Positions 1 to 9,101 are shown, counted from the stretch's first letter. The stretch: DNA of 64,000 nucleotides from Andreprevotia sp. IGB-42 (GCF_009848685.1 NZ_WXTX01000001.1:558001-622000), one strand, 5' to 3'. Notes: generated by a model not told the origin, from the sequence alone. A program made the numbers and translations.

Positions 1-661
1 CGATGAATCCCCTGGAAAAAACCAGGTAAAACGGCTTGGTGACGAGGGGCGGATCGATGCGCTCGATGCGGCTGGCAAACTCTGGGTAGGCGGCAACGGT
101 GCGGTCACCCTCGCCGGTGAGCAAAGCCACCGCGTCAATCCGTCCGGCCAGCAGTTTGCGCAGGTTCTGCTCGGCAAGGCGTGTACTGGTATCCAGCCTG
201 AAGCCGGCTTCCTTGAGCTGCCCGATGATCGAATAGCCGGGCGGCACGCCGACAAGGCCGTGCACGCCGGAAAAATGCCGGCCATCCCATTGCACATTGC
301 TGCCACGCACGCGATACAGGCTGTAGGTATCGAGTGTCATGCGGCGTTGTGCATCGGGCTTGCCGTTTTTCATCGGGAATGCGGCCAGTACCTGGCGCTC
401 GGGCAAAAAGCTCATGGCCACTGCGCCATCCCACACGTTGGTGCGCAACTCGGCCATGCAGCGTTGCCACGAGCGCCCTTCGAATTCAAAATGCACCCCG
501 CTTTGCTGTTCCAGCTGCACCAGCACCGCATGATTGGGGCTTTGCTTGAAGCGCACTTCGCCGACCGCGCCTTCCTGATCGTCGTAACAGACGCGGATGG
601 TTTGCGCATTGGCCAACGGCAGCAATAGCAACCACACAGCGATCAGCACAGGCGCGCGCAT
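1..661 (-). CDS. Periplasmic solute-binding protein, family 3-like (3' end outside window)
   Basis: I translated this frame by hand; it runs off the left edge, so the C-terminus is missing and 220 residues are visible. The ATG at 661 opens a clear signal peptide: Met-Arg, then a hydrophobic core VLIAVWLLLLPLANA, with likely cleavage after ANA around residue 19. The mature part begins TIRVCYDDQ and contains a segment of the form '..RSWQRCMAELRTNVWDGAVAM', followed later by 'GLVGVPPGYSIIGQLKEAGF' and 'LLAGRIDAVALLTGEG'. That order is typical of the two-lobed ligand-binding domain of amino-acid-type binding proteins (SBP_bac_3). No permease or ATPase lies beside it in the window, so it may be a stand-alone sensor or uptake component. 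The ligand is unknown. Confidence 0.7.
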   Translation of the reverse strand, partial: MRAPVLIAVWLLLLPLANAQTIRVCYDDQEGAVGEVRFKQSPNHAVLVQLEQQSGVHFEFEGRSWQRCMAELRTNVWDGAVAMSFLPERQVLAAFPMKNGKPDAQRRMTLDTYSLYRVRGSNVQWDGRHFSGVHGLVGVPPGYSIIGQLKEAGFRLDTSTRLAEQNLRKLLAGRIDAVALLTGEGDRTVAAYPEFASRIERIDPPLVTKPFYLVFSRGFI

Positions 662-762
662 GATGTAATCCGTTTTGTCAGGAAACCCACTGTCCATCGT
701 AGCAGCCGCAGCACAGCAGGCAATGCCCACGCCGCGCTGCAGCGGAAAAAAAGCCTATCAAT

Positions 763-772
763 CATCTAGATG
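763..772. promoter_or_regulatory. Palindrome upstream of the GntR-family gene (candidate operator)
   Basis: A perfect 10-bp palindrome, CATCTAGATG, lies 53 bp upstream of the regulator's ATG. Its left half, CATCTA, recurs as a direct repeat at 776-781. GntR/UTRA regulators commonly bind short palindromes near their own promoter, so autoregulation is plausible but inferred. Confidence 0.4.
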
Positions 773-824
773 AAACATCTACCCGTTATGATTCGTGCTT
801 ACATTCACCCCAAGGTTATTCATC

Positions 825-1544
825 ATGGTTGAGCGCGGTTCGGGTATTTCGCTGTGGCGGCAGATCGAAGAAACACTGGCAGGTGATATCGCCACCAAAA
901 ACCTGCGTGAACGCCTGCCCAACGAGATCGAGCTGGCGGGCCGTTTTGGCGTCAACCGCCATACCATCCGCCGTGCGGTGCAGGCGCTGGAAGGCCGCGG
1001 GCTGGTCCGTATCGAGCAGGGCCGTGGCACCTTCGTGCAGGAAGACCTGATCGATTACCGGCTGGGCCACAAAAGCCGCTTCACGCACAGCCTGGAAACC
1101 CAGCGCCTGACCGGTGGCAGCCGCGTGCTCAAGCATGAAGAGCTGGTGGCGCGCGAGGACGTTTGCGGTTTGCTGGCGCTGCCCGGCGGCAGCCGCGTGC
1201 TGAAGGTGGAATCGCTCGACCTGGTAGATGAGCGCGTGGTTGGTGTGTGTACCCAGTATTTTCCGCTGCCGCGCTTTGCCGGTTTTGCCGAACCGTATGC
1301 GGAGCGTGGCTCCACGGTGCTGACACTGCGCGAGTTCGGCGTGCAGGAATGCCGCCGCAAGCTGTCCCGCGTGACGGCGCGCCTGCCCAAGCCGGAAACC
1401 GCGCATCAGCTCTCCCAGCCCAAGACGCAACCCATCCTGTACGTGGAAAGCGTGTATGCCGATGCTGCCGGTGTGCCGATCGAATACGGCATCACCCGCT
1501 TTGCCGGTGATGCGGTGCAGTTGTTCATCGAGCCCGAGCAATAA
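825..1544 (+). CDS. phnF: GntR-family regulator with UTRA domain, PhnF-type
   Basis: A 239-residue transcription factor. Residues ~5-75 form a GntR winged helix, recognisable from 'LPNEIELAGRFGVNRHTIRRA' and 'RGLVRIEQGRGTFV'. Residues ~90-235 fit a UTRA effector-binding domain. The linker 'IDYRLGHKSRFTHSL' resembles PhnF regulators of phosphonate utilisation. I chose the ATG at 825, which has AAGG about 9 nt upstream; a GTG at 795 would add ten residues. No C-P lyase or phosphonate transporter gene lies in the window, so it is either an orphan regulator acting elsewhere or a related UTRA regulator with another ligand. The PhnF label is moderate; the GntR/UTRA assignment is strong. Confidence 0.8.
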   Translation: MVERGSGISLWRQIEETLAGDIATKNLRERLPNEIELAGRFGVNRHTIRRAVQALEGRGLVRIEQGRGTFVQEDLIDYRLGHKSRFTHSLETQRLTGGSRVLKHEELVAREDVCGLLALPGGSRVLKVESLDLVDERVVGVCTQYFPLPRFAGFAEPYAERGSTVLTLREFGVQECRRKLSRVTARLPKPETAHQLSQPKTQPILYVESVYADAAGVPIEYGITRFAGDAVQLFIEPEQ

Positions 1545-1607
1545 ACGGGCAGGCTGACCGGTTGCGGGCACTCGCGCTGACGGGTGCCCAGGCTCTACAC
1601 TCTGCAT

Positions 1608-2411
1608 ATGGATGCACTGACCCCCTATCTGGAACACCAGCCGGTGTTCTCCCCCGCTGCGCTCAGGCGCTTTGTCGTGAGCGGACACGCGGTTGGCTGG
1701 CTGGAAGCCGTCACCGTCGATTTCCTGCTGGCGCAGGTGCCCGGCTTCACACTGGCGGGAAACACGCTGCAACTGCCACTCAGTGGCGACGCATGCAGTG
1801 CGCTGCTGGGCCGGGCGGCGCTGGCCATGCAGGATGCGGGCCTGATCCGTGGCTGGCGCAACGAGCGCTATGCCTGTCATGCCCCGGCGGCCGATGCCAG
1901 CCCGGATTTGCAGCAGGTGCTGTTCACGCTGGAGCGCGCGGCATTCCGCCGTTTTGGCCTGACCAGCCGCGCGGTGCATATCAATGGCTACACCCACGAC
2001 GGCCGGCTGTGGGTAGGCCGGCGCGCACCCGGCAAGAGCATCGATCCGGATCGGCTGGATAATCTGGCCGCCGGCGGCCTGCCCGTGGGTGAAGCCATCA
2101 CCGATTGCGTGATTCGCGAGCTATGGGAAGAAGCCGGCGTGCCGGCAGCACTGGCCAGCCATGCACAGCCGAGCGGCGTGCTGCGCACCACGCGCAACGA
2201 GGTGGACGGCACGCACGACGAAATCATCTACACCTTCGATCTGGCGCTGCCGGACGATTTCACGCCACACAATACCGATGGCGAAGTGGCCGGCTTCAAG
2301 CTGATGACGGCAGAGCAAGCCATTGCCGCGCTGGCCGACTTCACCTGGGATGCGGGCCTGGTGACCGCGCAGTTCCTGCGCCGGCAAGGCTGGGCATCAG
2401 GCCAGCCATGA
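1608..2411 (+). CDS. Nudix hydrolase of the DUF4743 type
   Basis: A 267-residue protein with an N-terminal ~120-residue region of the kind attached to DUF4743 Nudix proteins, then a Nudix domain. The Nudix box is complete at about residues 155-178: G-x5-E-x7-R-E-L-W-E-E-A-G-V, which provides the metal-binding glutamates. Members of this group hydrolyse nucleoside-diphosphate-like or thiamine-diphosphate-derived substrates; the substrate here cannot be read from sequence. I favour the ATG at 1608; a GTG at 1584 in the same frame would add eight residues and has no better ribosome site. The stop overlaps the next gene's ATG (ATGA), so the two are probably co-translated. Confidence 0.85.
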   Translation: MDALTPYLEHQPVFSPAALRRFVVSGHAVGWLEAVTVDFLLAQVPGFTLAGNTLQLPLSGDACSALLGRAALAMQDAGLIRGWRNERYACHAPAADASPDLQQVLFTLERAAFRRFGLTSRAVHINGYTHDGRLWVGRRAPGKSIDPDRLDNLAAGGLPVGEAITDCVIRELWEEAGVPAALASHAQPSGVLRTTRNEVDGTHDEIIYTFDLALPDDFTPHNTDGEVAGFKLMTAEQAIAALADFTWDAGLVTAQFLRRQGWASGQP

Positions 2412-2923
2412 GGCTGTTCATCGGCCTGGCGCCACCTGCCGACGCCCGTGCGGCCATTGCACGGGAGCGGGACCGATTGCATGCACAAACCGGTGGCCGC
2501 CCCAGCAGCGATGCCAACCTGCATCTCACGCTGGCATTCATCGGCGCCAGCACACCGCAAGCGCTGCAACGTATCCGCAAGATGCTGGAAACCATGCCAG
2601 CGGTTCCTTTTGCGTTGACGCTCGATTGCGCGGGCGATTTCAGACGTGGCGGCATCGTCTGGCTGGGCAGCAGTACGCCCGCTGCTGCGTTGCTGGCACT
2701 GGCCGATGCGGTACGTGCCGGCCTTGCCGCAGCCGATGTGCCGTTCGACCCGCAACCGTTTGCGCCGCATGTGACGCTGCTGCGCAAGGGCCAGCCGGTA
2801 CGCGAGCAACTGGCCGCCCCCATCAGCTGGCTGGTGGATACGCTGGTGCTGTACGTGTCCGAATCAACAGAAGCCGGCGTGCAATACCGCCCGCTCTACC
2901 AGCGCCTGCTGGCTGCAAGGTGA
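2408..2923 (+). CDS. thpR: RNA 2',3'-cyclic phosphodiesterase / 2'-5' RNA ligase
   Basis: A 171-residue member of the 2H phosphoesterase family (LigT/ThpR). Both signature motifs are present: H-L-T-L (in 'NLHLTLAFIG') near residue 40 and H-V-T-L (in 'FAPHVTLLRK') near residue 122. These supply the two catalytic histidines acting on 2',3'-cyclic phosphates of RNA ends. Length and the N-terminal 'MRLFIGLAPP' are typical. The start is fixed by the ATGA overlap with the Nudix gene; longer readings upstream lie inside that gene in another frame. Confidence 0.9.
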   Translation: MRLFIGLAPPADARAAIARERDRLHAQTGGRPSSDANLHLTLAFIGASTPQALQRIRKMLETMPAVPFALTLDCAGDFRRGGIVWLGSSTPAAALLALADAVRAGLAAADVPFDPQPFAPHVTLLRKGQPVREQLAAPISWLVDTLVLYVSESTEAGVQYRPLYQRLLAAR

Positions 2924-2939
2924 AGCGCGCATAACCCCG

Positions 2940-4685
2940 TCACGCCTCGTCCAATGCGGGTTCGGGCCGGGTTTGCCTGGCCGGTGCCACCGGATCGGGC
3001 TTTGCCGCAGCCGCGGACGGTGGCGTCTTCCCTTGGTCCGGGTCGGCCGAGATATCGCGCCCGCGCGTTTCCGGCAGCAGCAGCCAGCCAACGATCAGTG
3101 AAAAAGCCGCGATGCCGATCGGGTACCACAGGCCGGTGTAGATGCCGCCACTGCGTGCCACCAGCGCAAAAGCCACCGGGGCGAGGAAACCGCCAAACCA
3201 GCCATAGCCGATGTGATACGGCAGCGACATCGACGTATAGCGGATGCGTGGTGGAAACAGCTCCGCCAGTTGTGCAGCCAGCGGCCCGTAGGTCATGGTG
3301 GCCAGCAGCACCAGCAAGGTCAGCAGCAGCAATACCATGGGCTTGTTCATGTGGGCCGGGTCGGCAGTGGCCGGGTAGCTTGCCCTGGCAAGGCCGGCTT
3401 CCAGCGTGGACTGGAAATCGGTGATGCGCTGCTGCAAGGCCGGGCCGCCCAGCCCCGCGCCTTCGAAGCTGGCAATGACATGTGCGCCGATCACCACCTG
3501 CGTAGGTGTACCGGGCACGGCAACATCGTTGCTGTAGGGAATGCCGCGCATGGCCAGCGCCGCCTTGGCGATATCACAGGCGGACACGAAACGCGCATTG
3601 CCCACCGGATCGAACTGGAAACTGCAGGTGGCCGGGTCTGCCACCACCAGCACCGGGTAATCATGCTGCGCGGCGGCAATGGCCGGGTTGGCGTAGTAGG
3701 TCAGCGCCTTGAAGATGGGCAGATAGCACACGGCAGCCAGCAGCATGCCGGCGATGATCACCGGCTTGCGACCGATCCGGTCGGACAAGGCCCCGAACAG
3801 CACGAAGAACGGCGCACCCAGCGCCAATGCGGCGGCCATCAGCAGATCGGCGGTCTGCGGATCGACACGCAAGGTCTGTTTCAGGAACAGCAGCGCATAG
3901 AACTGGCTGGTGTACCAGATCACCGCCAGGCCGATCACCGAGCCGAACAGTGCGGCCAGTGCGCGCTTGAGGTTGCGCCGGTTGCCGAATGCCTCGGTCA
4001 GCGGCGCGCGCGACTGGCGCCCCTCGCGCTTCATGCTGAGGAACACCGGCGATTCATTCAGTTGCATGCGGATATACAGCGATACCCCCAGCAGCGCGAA
4101 CGACAGCAGGAAGGGAATACGCCAGCCCCAGATATCGAACGCATCGCCGGTCAGCCATCTGCAGGCCATGATCACCACCAGCGACATGAAGAGGCCCAGC
4201 GTGGCCGTGGTCTGTATCCAGCCGGTATAGCGGCCCCGATGCCGGTTGGGGGCATGCTCGGCCACGTAGACCACCGCACCGCCATATTCGCCGCCCAGCG
4301 CCAGGCCCTGCAGCAGGCGCAGCACCACCAGCGCAATTGGCGCGGCCACGCCGATCTGCGCATGCGTGGGCAAAAAGCCCACCGCGGCGGTAGATAGCCC
4401 CATGATCAGGATGGTGGCCAGGAAGGTGTGTTTGCGGCCGATCAGGTCACCCAGCCGGCCAAACACGATGGCGCCGAATGGCCGTACCGCAAAGCCTGCG
4501 GCAAACGCCAGCAACGCGAAAATGAACGCCGTGGTGTCGTTGACCCCGGCAAAGAACTGCTTGCTGATGATGACGGCCAGCGAACCGTACAGATAAAAGT
4601 CATACCACTCGAACACCGTCCCCAGCGATGCGGCAAGGATGACCTTGCGCTCTTCGCCCGTGAGGCTGCTTGTTGCTGACATCAT
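2940..4685 (-). CDS. MFS transporter, metabolite:H+ symporter (MHS) family
   Basis: A 581-residue inner-membrane secondary transporter with about 12 hydrophobic segments. The start 'SLGTVFEWYDFYLYG' and the loop 'GRLGDLIGRKHTF' are the hallmark of the MHS group (ShiA/ProP-like symporters of organic acids or osmolytes). A polar insert of about 110 residues (~330-443) separates two membrane segments in the second half and contains several cysteines. Some MHS proteins of 550-580 residues carry such an insert, whereas classic members have ~430. The ATG at 4685 is preceded by GGAGAG at good spacing. It stands alone, convergent with thpR. The substrate is unknown. Confidence 0.85.
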   Translation of the reverse strand: MMSATSSLTGEERKVILAASLGTVFEWYDFYLYGSLAVIISKQFFAGVNDTTAFIFALLAFAAGFAVRPFGAIVFGRLGDLIGRKHTFLATILIMGLSTAAVGFLPTHAQIGVAAPIALVVLRLLQGLALGGEYGGAVVYVAEHAPNRHRGRYTGWIQTTATLGLFMSLVVIMACRWLTGDAFDIWGWRIPFLLSFALLGVSLYIRMQLNESPVFLSMKREGRQSRAPLTEAFGNRRNLKRALAALFGSVIGLAVIWYTSQFYALLFLKQTLRVDPQTADLLMAAALALGAPFFVLFGALSDRIGRKPVIIAGMLLAAVCYLPIFKALTYYANPAIAAAQHDYPVLVVADPATCSFQFDPVGNARFVSACDIAKAALAMRGIPYSNDVAVPGTPTQVVIGAHVIASFEGAGLGGPALQQRITDFQSTLEAGLARASYPATADPAHMNKPMVLLLLTLLVLLATMTYGPLAAQLAELFPPRIRYTSMSLPYHIGYGWFGGFLAPVAFALVARSGGIYTGLWYPIGIAAFSLIVGWLLLPETRGRDISADPDQGKTPPSAAAAKPDPVAPARQTRPEPALDEA

Positions 4686-4885
4686 GCCCGTCTCTCCGGT
4701 TTTTTCGTCGCCCGCCTTGCGGCAGCAACGCTGATCCTTGTCAACTACCCGATAAAGATCAACAGGAAAGCACTTAGCGTGGTATGCGCCCAACAACAGT
4801 GCCCGGGCGTGCACCGCAGCACCGCACTGCACCATGGCGGCACGGCGCTGCATGCCGCCACTGCCGGCATGCCGGGCAAAAGCAC

Positions 4886-5722
4886 TCAGCGCGCGACCGG
4901 GTTATCCGCGTGCGAGCACCATTCGCTCCACGATCCCGCGTACAGGCGCCCGCCCTGCTGGCCGGCCACCGCCAATGCCAGCAGGTTGTGGCATGCGGTC
5001 ACGCCGGAGCCGCACTGGTGCACTACCTCGTCTGCGGTGGTATCGCCCAGCACATCCGCCCATTCGGCACGCAATTGCTCCGCGCTCTTGAAACAGCCAT
5101 CTGCCGCCAGGTTATGCTGGAAGAAGCGGTTCTTGGCGCCGGGGATATGCCCGCCGACCGGATCGATAGTTTCGCCACGGCCCAGGTAGCGATCCGGGCT
5201 GCGCGCATCGACCAGCTGGAATTGCGGCTCGGTCAGGTTGCGGCGCACGTCCGCCATGCTGACCAGCACATCATCCTGCACCTGCCAGGCAAATTGCGCG
5301 GCTTGTGGCTGCGGCACCTTGTTGTTCACCGGCAGGCCCGCCGCCGTCCACGCACCCCAGCCACCATCGAGCACCTGCACCGCATCGTGCCCCAGCCACT
5401 GCAGCAGCCACCACAAGCGTGCGGCAAAAAAGCCTCCCGATGCATCGTACGCCACCACCCGGCTGGTGTTGCCGATGCCCTGGCTGGCCAACCACCCCGC
5501 CAGTGCAGCCGGATCAGGTAGCGGGTGACGACCATTGCTGCCGGTCTTGGTGCCGGACAGGTCATGGTCGAGGTGGGCGAACACGGCGCCGGGGAGATGG
5601 CTGATGCCATAGGCCTGGCGGCCGGCATCCGGGTTGGCGAGATCATGCCGGCAATCAACGATGACCAGATCCGGCTGCCCGAGCTGGCTGATGAGTTCTA
5701 TGGTCGAAATGAGGGGATGCAT
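4886..5722 (-). CDS. sseA: Thiosulfate / 3-mercaptopyruvate sulfurtransferase
   Basis: A 278-residue protein with two rhodanese domains in tandem: residues ~5-130, catalytically inactive, and ~150-275, active. The active-site loop is C237-G-S-G-V-T-A. The CGSGVTA form is characteristic of 3-mercaptopyruvate sulfurtransferases, while thiosulfate-specific rhodaneses more often have CRxGx[R/T]. The family transfers sulfur to thiols or cyanide in the cytoplasm. The ATG at 5722 has GGAG 7 nt upstream. It lies downstream of phaC-phaA on the same strand but is separated by a 245-bp gap and a hairpin, so it probably has its own promoter. Confidence 0.88.
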   Translation of the reverse strand: MHPLISTIELISQLGQPDLVIVDCRHDLANPDAGRQAYGISHLPGAVFAHLDHDLSGTKTGSNGRHPLPDPAALAGWLASQGIGNTSRVVAYDASGGFFAARLWWLLQWLGHDAVQVLDGGWGAWTAAGLPVNNKVPQPQAAQFAWQVQDDVLVSMADVRRNLTEPQFQLVDARSPDRYLGRGETIDPVGGHIPGAKNRFFQHNLAADGCFKSAEQLRAEWADVLGDTTADEVVHQCGSGVTACHNLLALAVAGQQGGRLYAGSWSEWCSHADNPVAR

Positions 5723-5913
5723 TGCGCACTCCTGCGGTATTGGATTGATGTGGGATGATGATGAATCGAGTAGCGGATTGATCGTGGATCGCATAGCCGG
5801 AAGGCCCGGGGCTTGAATACTGGCTGGCGCCGGAACAGGGCACCATCGCGGATCGGGCTGGCCCGCCAGCGCAGGGATTGAATCATCCCCCAGCGGCGAG
5901 GTATCAGGTACAA

Positions 5914-5944
5914 CAACGCCCTCCAGCGGAGGGCGTTGCTTTTT
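5914..5944. terminator. Strong hairpin downstream of phaA
   Basis: Eleven-base-pair perfect stem (CAACGCCCTCC / GGAGGGCGTTG) with a 3-nt AGC loop, followed by CTTTTT on the plus strand and TTGTTG on the minus strand. It lies 24 bp beyond the phaA stop, so it most likely ends the phaC-phaA transcript, although the better T-run is on the other strand. Confidence 0.6.
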
Positions 5945-5967
5945 CAACAGTGGTCAGGCCGGCGAGA

Positions 5968-7146
5968 TCAGCGCTCGACAGCCAGCGCCACACCCATGCC
6001 ACCGCCAATGCACAACGTTGCCAGACCCTTCCTGGCATCGCGGCGCTGCATTTCGTGCAGCAGCGTCACCAGCACGCGTGCGCCGGATGCGCCGATCGGG
6101 TGGCCCAGCGCGATGGCGCCGCCGTTCACGTTCACGCGGTTCCAGTCCCAGTTCAGTTCACGCGCCACGCCCAGCGCCTGTGCGGCGAACGCTTCGTTCG
6201 CCTCGATCAGGTCGATGTCATCGAGCTTCCAGCCGGCACGGGCCAGCACACGCTGCGTGGCCGGCACGGGGCCCAAGCCCATCAGTGCCGGGTCCACACC
6301 CGCCGAAGCGGCAGCGCGGATCGTCGCCAGCGGCTTGAGGCCCAGTGCATCGGCACGCTCACGCGTCATCAGCAACACGCCGGCAGCGCCGTCGTTCAGG
6401 CCCGATGCATTGCCTGCGGTCACGGTGCCTTCCTTGTCGAAAGCCGGGCGCAACTTGGAGAGGCCTTCCATGCTGGCGTTGGCCTTGATGAATTCGTCCT
6501 GCTCGAACACCACCGGATCGCCCTTCTTCTGCGGAATGGTCACCGGCACGATTTCATCGGCAAAGCGCCCTGCTGCCTGTGCGGCGGCGGCTTTCTGCTG
6601 GCTGGCCAGCGCCAGTTCATCCTGCTCGGTGCGGCTGATGTTGTGCTTCTTGGCGATATTCTCCGCGGTGACACCCATGTGGTAGTTGTTGTACACATCG
6701 GTGAGGCCGTCGTAGACCATGGAATCGATCAGCTGGGTATTGCCCATGCGGAAACCGTCGCGCGAGCCCGGCAGCAGGTGCGGGGTGGCGCTCATGTTTT
6801 CCTGACCACCGGCGATGACGATATCGCTCTCTCCCGACAAGATGGCCTGCACGCCGAGGGCAACCGCCTTCAGGCCGGAGCCGCACACCTGGTTGATGGT
6901 CAGGCCCGGCACGGCATCGGGCAGACCGGCGCGGCGCAGTGCCTGGCGGGCAGGGTTCTGGCCCAGGCCAGCGGTCAACACGTTGCCGAGGATGACTTCG
7001 CTGATCTGGTCACCGGCCAGGCCGGTTTTTTCCAGCAGCGCCTTGATCACGATGGCGCCAAGCTCGGGTGCGGCCACTTTGGCCAGGCTGCCGCCGAAGT
7101 TGCCGAGGGCAGTACGTTGGGCGGCGACGATGACGATATCGGTCAT
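5968..7146 (-). CDS. phaA: Acetyl-CoA acetyltransferase (beta-ketothiolase)
   Basis: A 392-residue thiolase condensing two acetyl-CoA to acetoacetyl-CoA. The catalytic set is visible: nucleophile C88 in '[11 protein letters not shown]', H349 in '[14 protein letters not shown]' and C379 in 'CIGGGMG'. Its position directly downstream of phaC points to polyhydroxyalkanoate synthesis rather than beta-oxidation; a second thiolase at 36.5 kb sits with the fad genes. The start has an AGGAAG ribosome site. Just upstream a 10-bp unit carrying this site is tandemly duplicated (7151-7170). Whether it acts as PhaA or as a broader BktB-type enzyme cannot be decided from sequence. Confidence 0.9.
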   Translation of the reverse strand: MTDIVIVAAQRTALGNFGGSLAKVAAPELGAIVIKALLEKTGLAGDQISEVILGNVLTAGLGQNPARQALRRAGLPDAVPGLTINQVCGSGLKAVALGVQAILSGESDIVIAGGQENMSATPHLLPGSRDGFRMGNTQLIDSMVYDGLTDVYNNYHMGVTAENIAKKHNISRTEQDELALASQQKAAAAQAAGRFADEIVPVTIPQKKGDPVVFEQDEFIKANASMEGLSKLRPAFDKEGTVTAGNASGLNDGAAGVLLMTRERADALGLKPLATIRAAASAGVDPALMGLGPVPATQRVLARAGWKLDDIDLIEANEAFAAQALGVARELNWDWNRVNVNGGAIALGHPIGASGARVLVTLLHEMQRRDARKGLATLCIGGGMGVALAVER

Positions 7147-7309
7147 GAGGTTCTTCCTGATTCTTCCTGATTGATAGGGTATTGAGCTGGCCGGATCGTT
7201 GTAGAAGAGCCGGCCGGCAATTTCAAATCCGGTTTTGCAAGCATTGCGGTTGAGAGCAGGCACGCAGGCATTGGTTTGCACCAGCCGACCTGCGGCGCCT
7301 GCCGGTCAA

Positions 7310-9040
7310 TCAGCCCAGGCGAGCACGCACGTAGCGGCCCGGCGCGGGTTCGATCTGCTTGAACTTGGCGCTGCCCAGTGTTTTTTTGGCGGCCACTTCC
7401 TTGCCGGCGTGCGGCACCAGCCAGGCGGCCCAGTCGTGCCACCAGCTGCCGGCACGCGATTCGGCACCCTCGAACCATGCAGCGGGCTCGGCTGCCAGAT
7501 TGTCGTTCACCCAATAGTTGCGCTTGTTGGTGCTTACCGGGTTGATGGTGCCGGCAATGTGGCCGGAAGCGCCCAGCACGAAGCGCAGCGGGCCCTTGAA
7601 GATGCGTGTGGTGCCATAGGCCGACTGCCACGGCACGATGTGATCTTCACGCGCTGCAAACACATAGGTGGGCAATTCGATCTGGCGCAGGTCGATCGGC
7701 ACGCCGCACAGGCTGAAGCTGCCCGGCTTGGTCAGGTTGTTTTCCAGGTACATGTTCTTCAGGAAGAACGTGTGCATGGGCAGCGCCAGGTTGGCCGAAT
7801 CGTTGTTCCAGTACAGCAGGTCGAATGGCGGCGGCGTCTTGCCCTTCAGGTAGTTGTTGACCACGTAGTTCCAGATCAGGTCATTGGCGCGCAGCGCGGC
7901 AAACGTGCGTGCCAGCTCCTTGCCCGATACCACGCCGCCGGTTTCCGGTTGCGCGGCCAGCTGCGCTTCGCGCTTGCGGATGATGCTCCAGTCGATGAAG
8001 TGCTTGATATCGCCCGGATCGGTATGGTCGATGATTACCGTCATCAGCGTCAGCGATTCGAACCAGTCCAGATTGCGCGCCTGCATCACCGGAATCGCCG
8101 TGGATACCAGCTCGCCGCCGATGCAGAACGACAGCACGTTCATCTTTTCGCGCTTGGTGATCTCGCGCACCACTTCGGCAGCCTTGATCACGCCATCTTG
8201 CACGTAATCATCCCACTGCAGGTGACCTTGCTCGGGTTCGACGGATTTCCACGATACCAGGAAGGTGGTGTGGCCCTGCCCGACCACCCAGCGCACCATC
8301 GAGTTATCCGGCTGCAAGTCCATGATGTAGTACTTGTTCACGCAAGGCGGCACGATCAGCAGCGGGGTTTCGTACACCTTGGCAGTGCTCGGCGTATATT
8401 GCAGCAACTGGAACAGATCGTTCTCGAACACCACGGCGCCAGGCGTAACGGCAAGATTGGCGCCCACTTCGAACTGGCTTTCGTCCGTCATGGTGATGCT
8501 GCCGCGCTGCACGTCCTCCAGCATCTTCTTCATGCCTTCCTGCAGGCTTTCGCCCTTGGATTCGATGGCAAGCTTCAATACTTCCGGATTGGTGATGGCA
8601 AAATTGGTGGGGCTGATGGCGTCCAGATATTGCCGTGTAAAATACGCGAGCTTTTCGCGTGCTGTCTCATCGGTCTGGGATTGGCCTACCATATCCATCA
8701 ACCAGCGCGAGCTCAGCAGGTAGCTCTGTTTCAGATAAGCGTAAAGCGGTTGTTCCCATTCGGGGGCATTGAAGCGGCGGTCGCCTTTTTCCGGTTCGAT
8801 CTGCTGTTCCAGCGGTTTGGCGCCGATCAGGCCCAGCCACAGATCAAGTTGCTGGCGATAGTAATCGGCATGCGTTTCCAGCCAGGATGCAGGCAGGCCG
8901 TGGCTTTGCAGGAAAGGGGCAGTGGCTGGCGCAGCTGGCGGAACGGGTTGTCCCCAGCTTTGCCACCAACGGGAATTGGCGTCATTCAGTTGCTGGAAAA
9001 GGGCTTCAAGCGAGGTCGATGGCAACACCGGGAACTCCAT
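7310..9040 (-). CDS. phaC: Class I poly(3-hydroxyalkanoate) synthase
   Basis: A 576-residue cytosolic or granule-bound enzyme polymerising (R)-3-hydroxyacyl-CoA. The lipase-box equivalent is 'LSFCIGGE' with nucleophile C306; the catalytic partners are D466 in 'AREDHIVPW' and H494 in 'GASGHIAGTI'. The spacing matches class I synthases. The first position of the box is Ser rather than the common Gly. The N-terminal ~190 residues match the class I N-domain. I used the ATG at 9040; a TTG at 9073 would extend it by 11 residues, and neither has a strong ribosome site. It is followed by phaA, but no phaB reductase or phasin is nearby. Confidence 0.92.
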   Translation of the reverse strand: MEFPVLPSTSLEALFQQLNDANSRWWQSWGQPVPPAAPATAPFLQSHGLPASWLETHADYYRQQLDLWLGLIGAKPLEQQIEPEKGDRRFNAPEWEQPLYAYLKQSYLLSSRWLMDMVGQSQTDETAREKLAYFTRQYLDAISPTNFAITNPEVLKLAIESKGESLQEGMKKMLEDVQRGSITMTDESQFEVGANLAVTPGAVVFENDLFQLLQYTPSTAKVYETPLLIVPPCVNKYYIMDLQPDNSMVRWVVGQGHTTFLVSWKSVEPEQGHLQWDDYVQDGVIKAAEVVREITKREKMNVLSFCIGGELVSTAIPVMQARNLDWFESLTLMTVIIDHTDPGDIKHFIDWSIIRKREAQLAAQPETGGVVSGKELARTFAALRANDLIWNYVVNNYLKGKTPPPFDLLYWNNDSANLALPMHTFFLKNMYLENNLTKPGSFSLCGVPIDLRQIELPTYVFAAREDHIVPWQSAYGTTRIFKGPLRFVLGASGHIAGTINPVSTNKRNYWVNDNLAAEPAAWFEGAESRAGSWWHDWAAWLVPHAGKEVAAKKTLGSAKFKQIEPAPGRYVRARLG

Positions 9041-9088
9041 TATCGATTTGGATGCGGGCAAGACAAACGTCAATCATGCACCCAAATT

Positions 9089-9101
9089 GTTGCACTGCAA
9101 C
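9089..9101. promoter_or_regulatory. Palindrome in the phaC upstream region
   Basis: GTTGCA-C-TGCAAC, a perfect 6-1-6 inverted repeat, begins 49 bp upstream of the phaC ATG. TGCA-rich palindromes are known targets of PhaR-type regulators of PHA genes, but binding here is an inference and no phaR gene is in the window. Confidence 0.3.

Noticed and set aside
4686-4853. N-terminal extension of the MHS transporter to 4853
   Set aside because: The 56 extra residues are Cys/Arg/Ala-rich and unlike any MHS N-terminus, while the ATG at 4685 has a good GGAG site.
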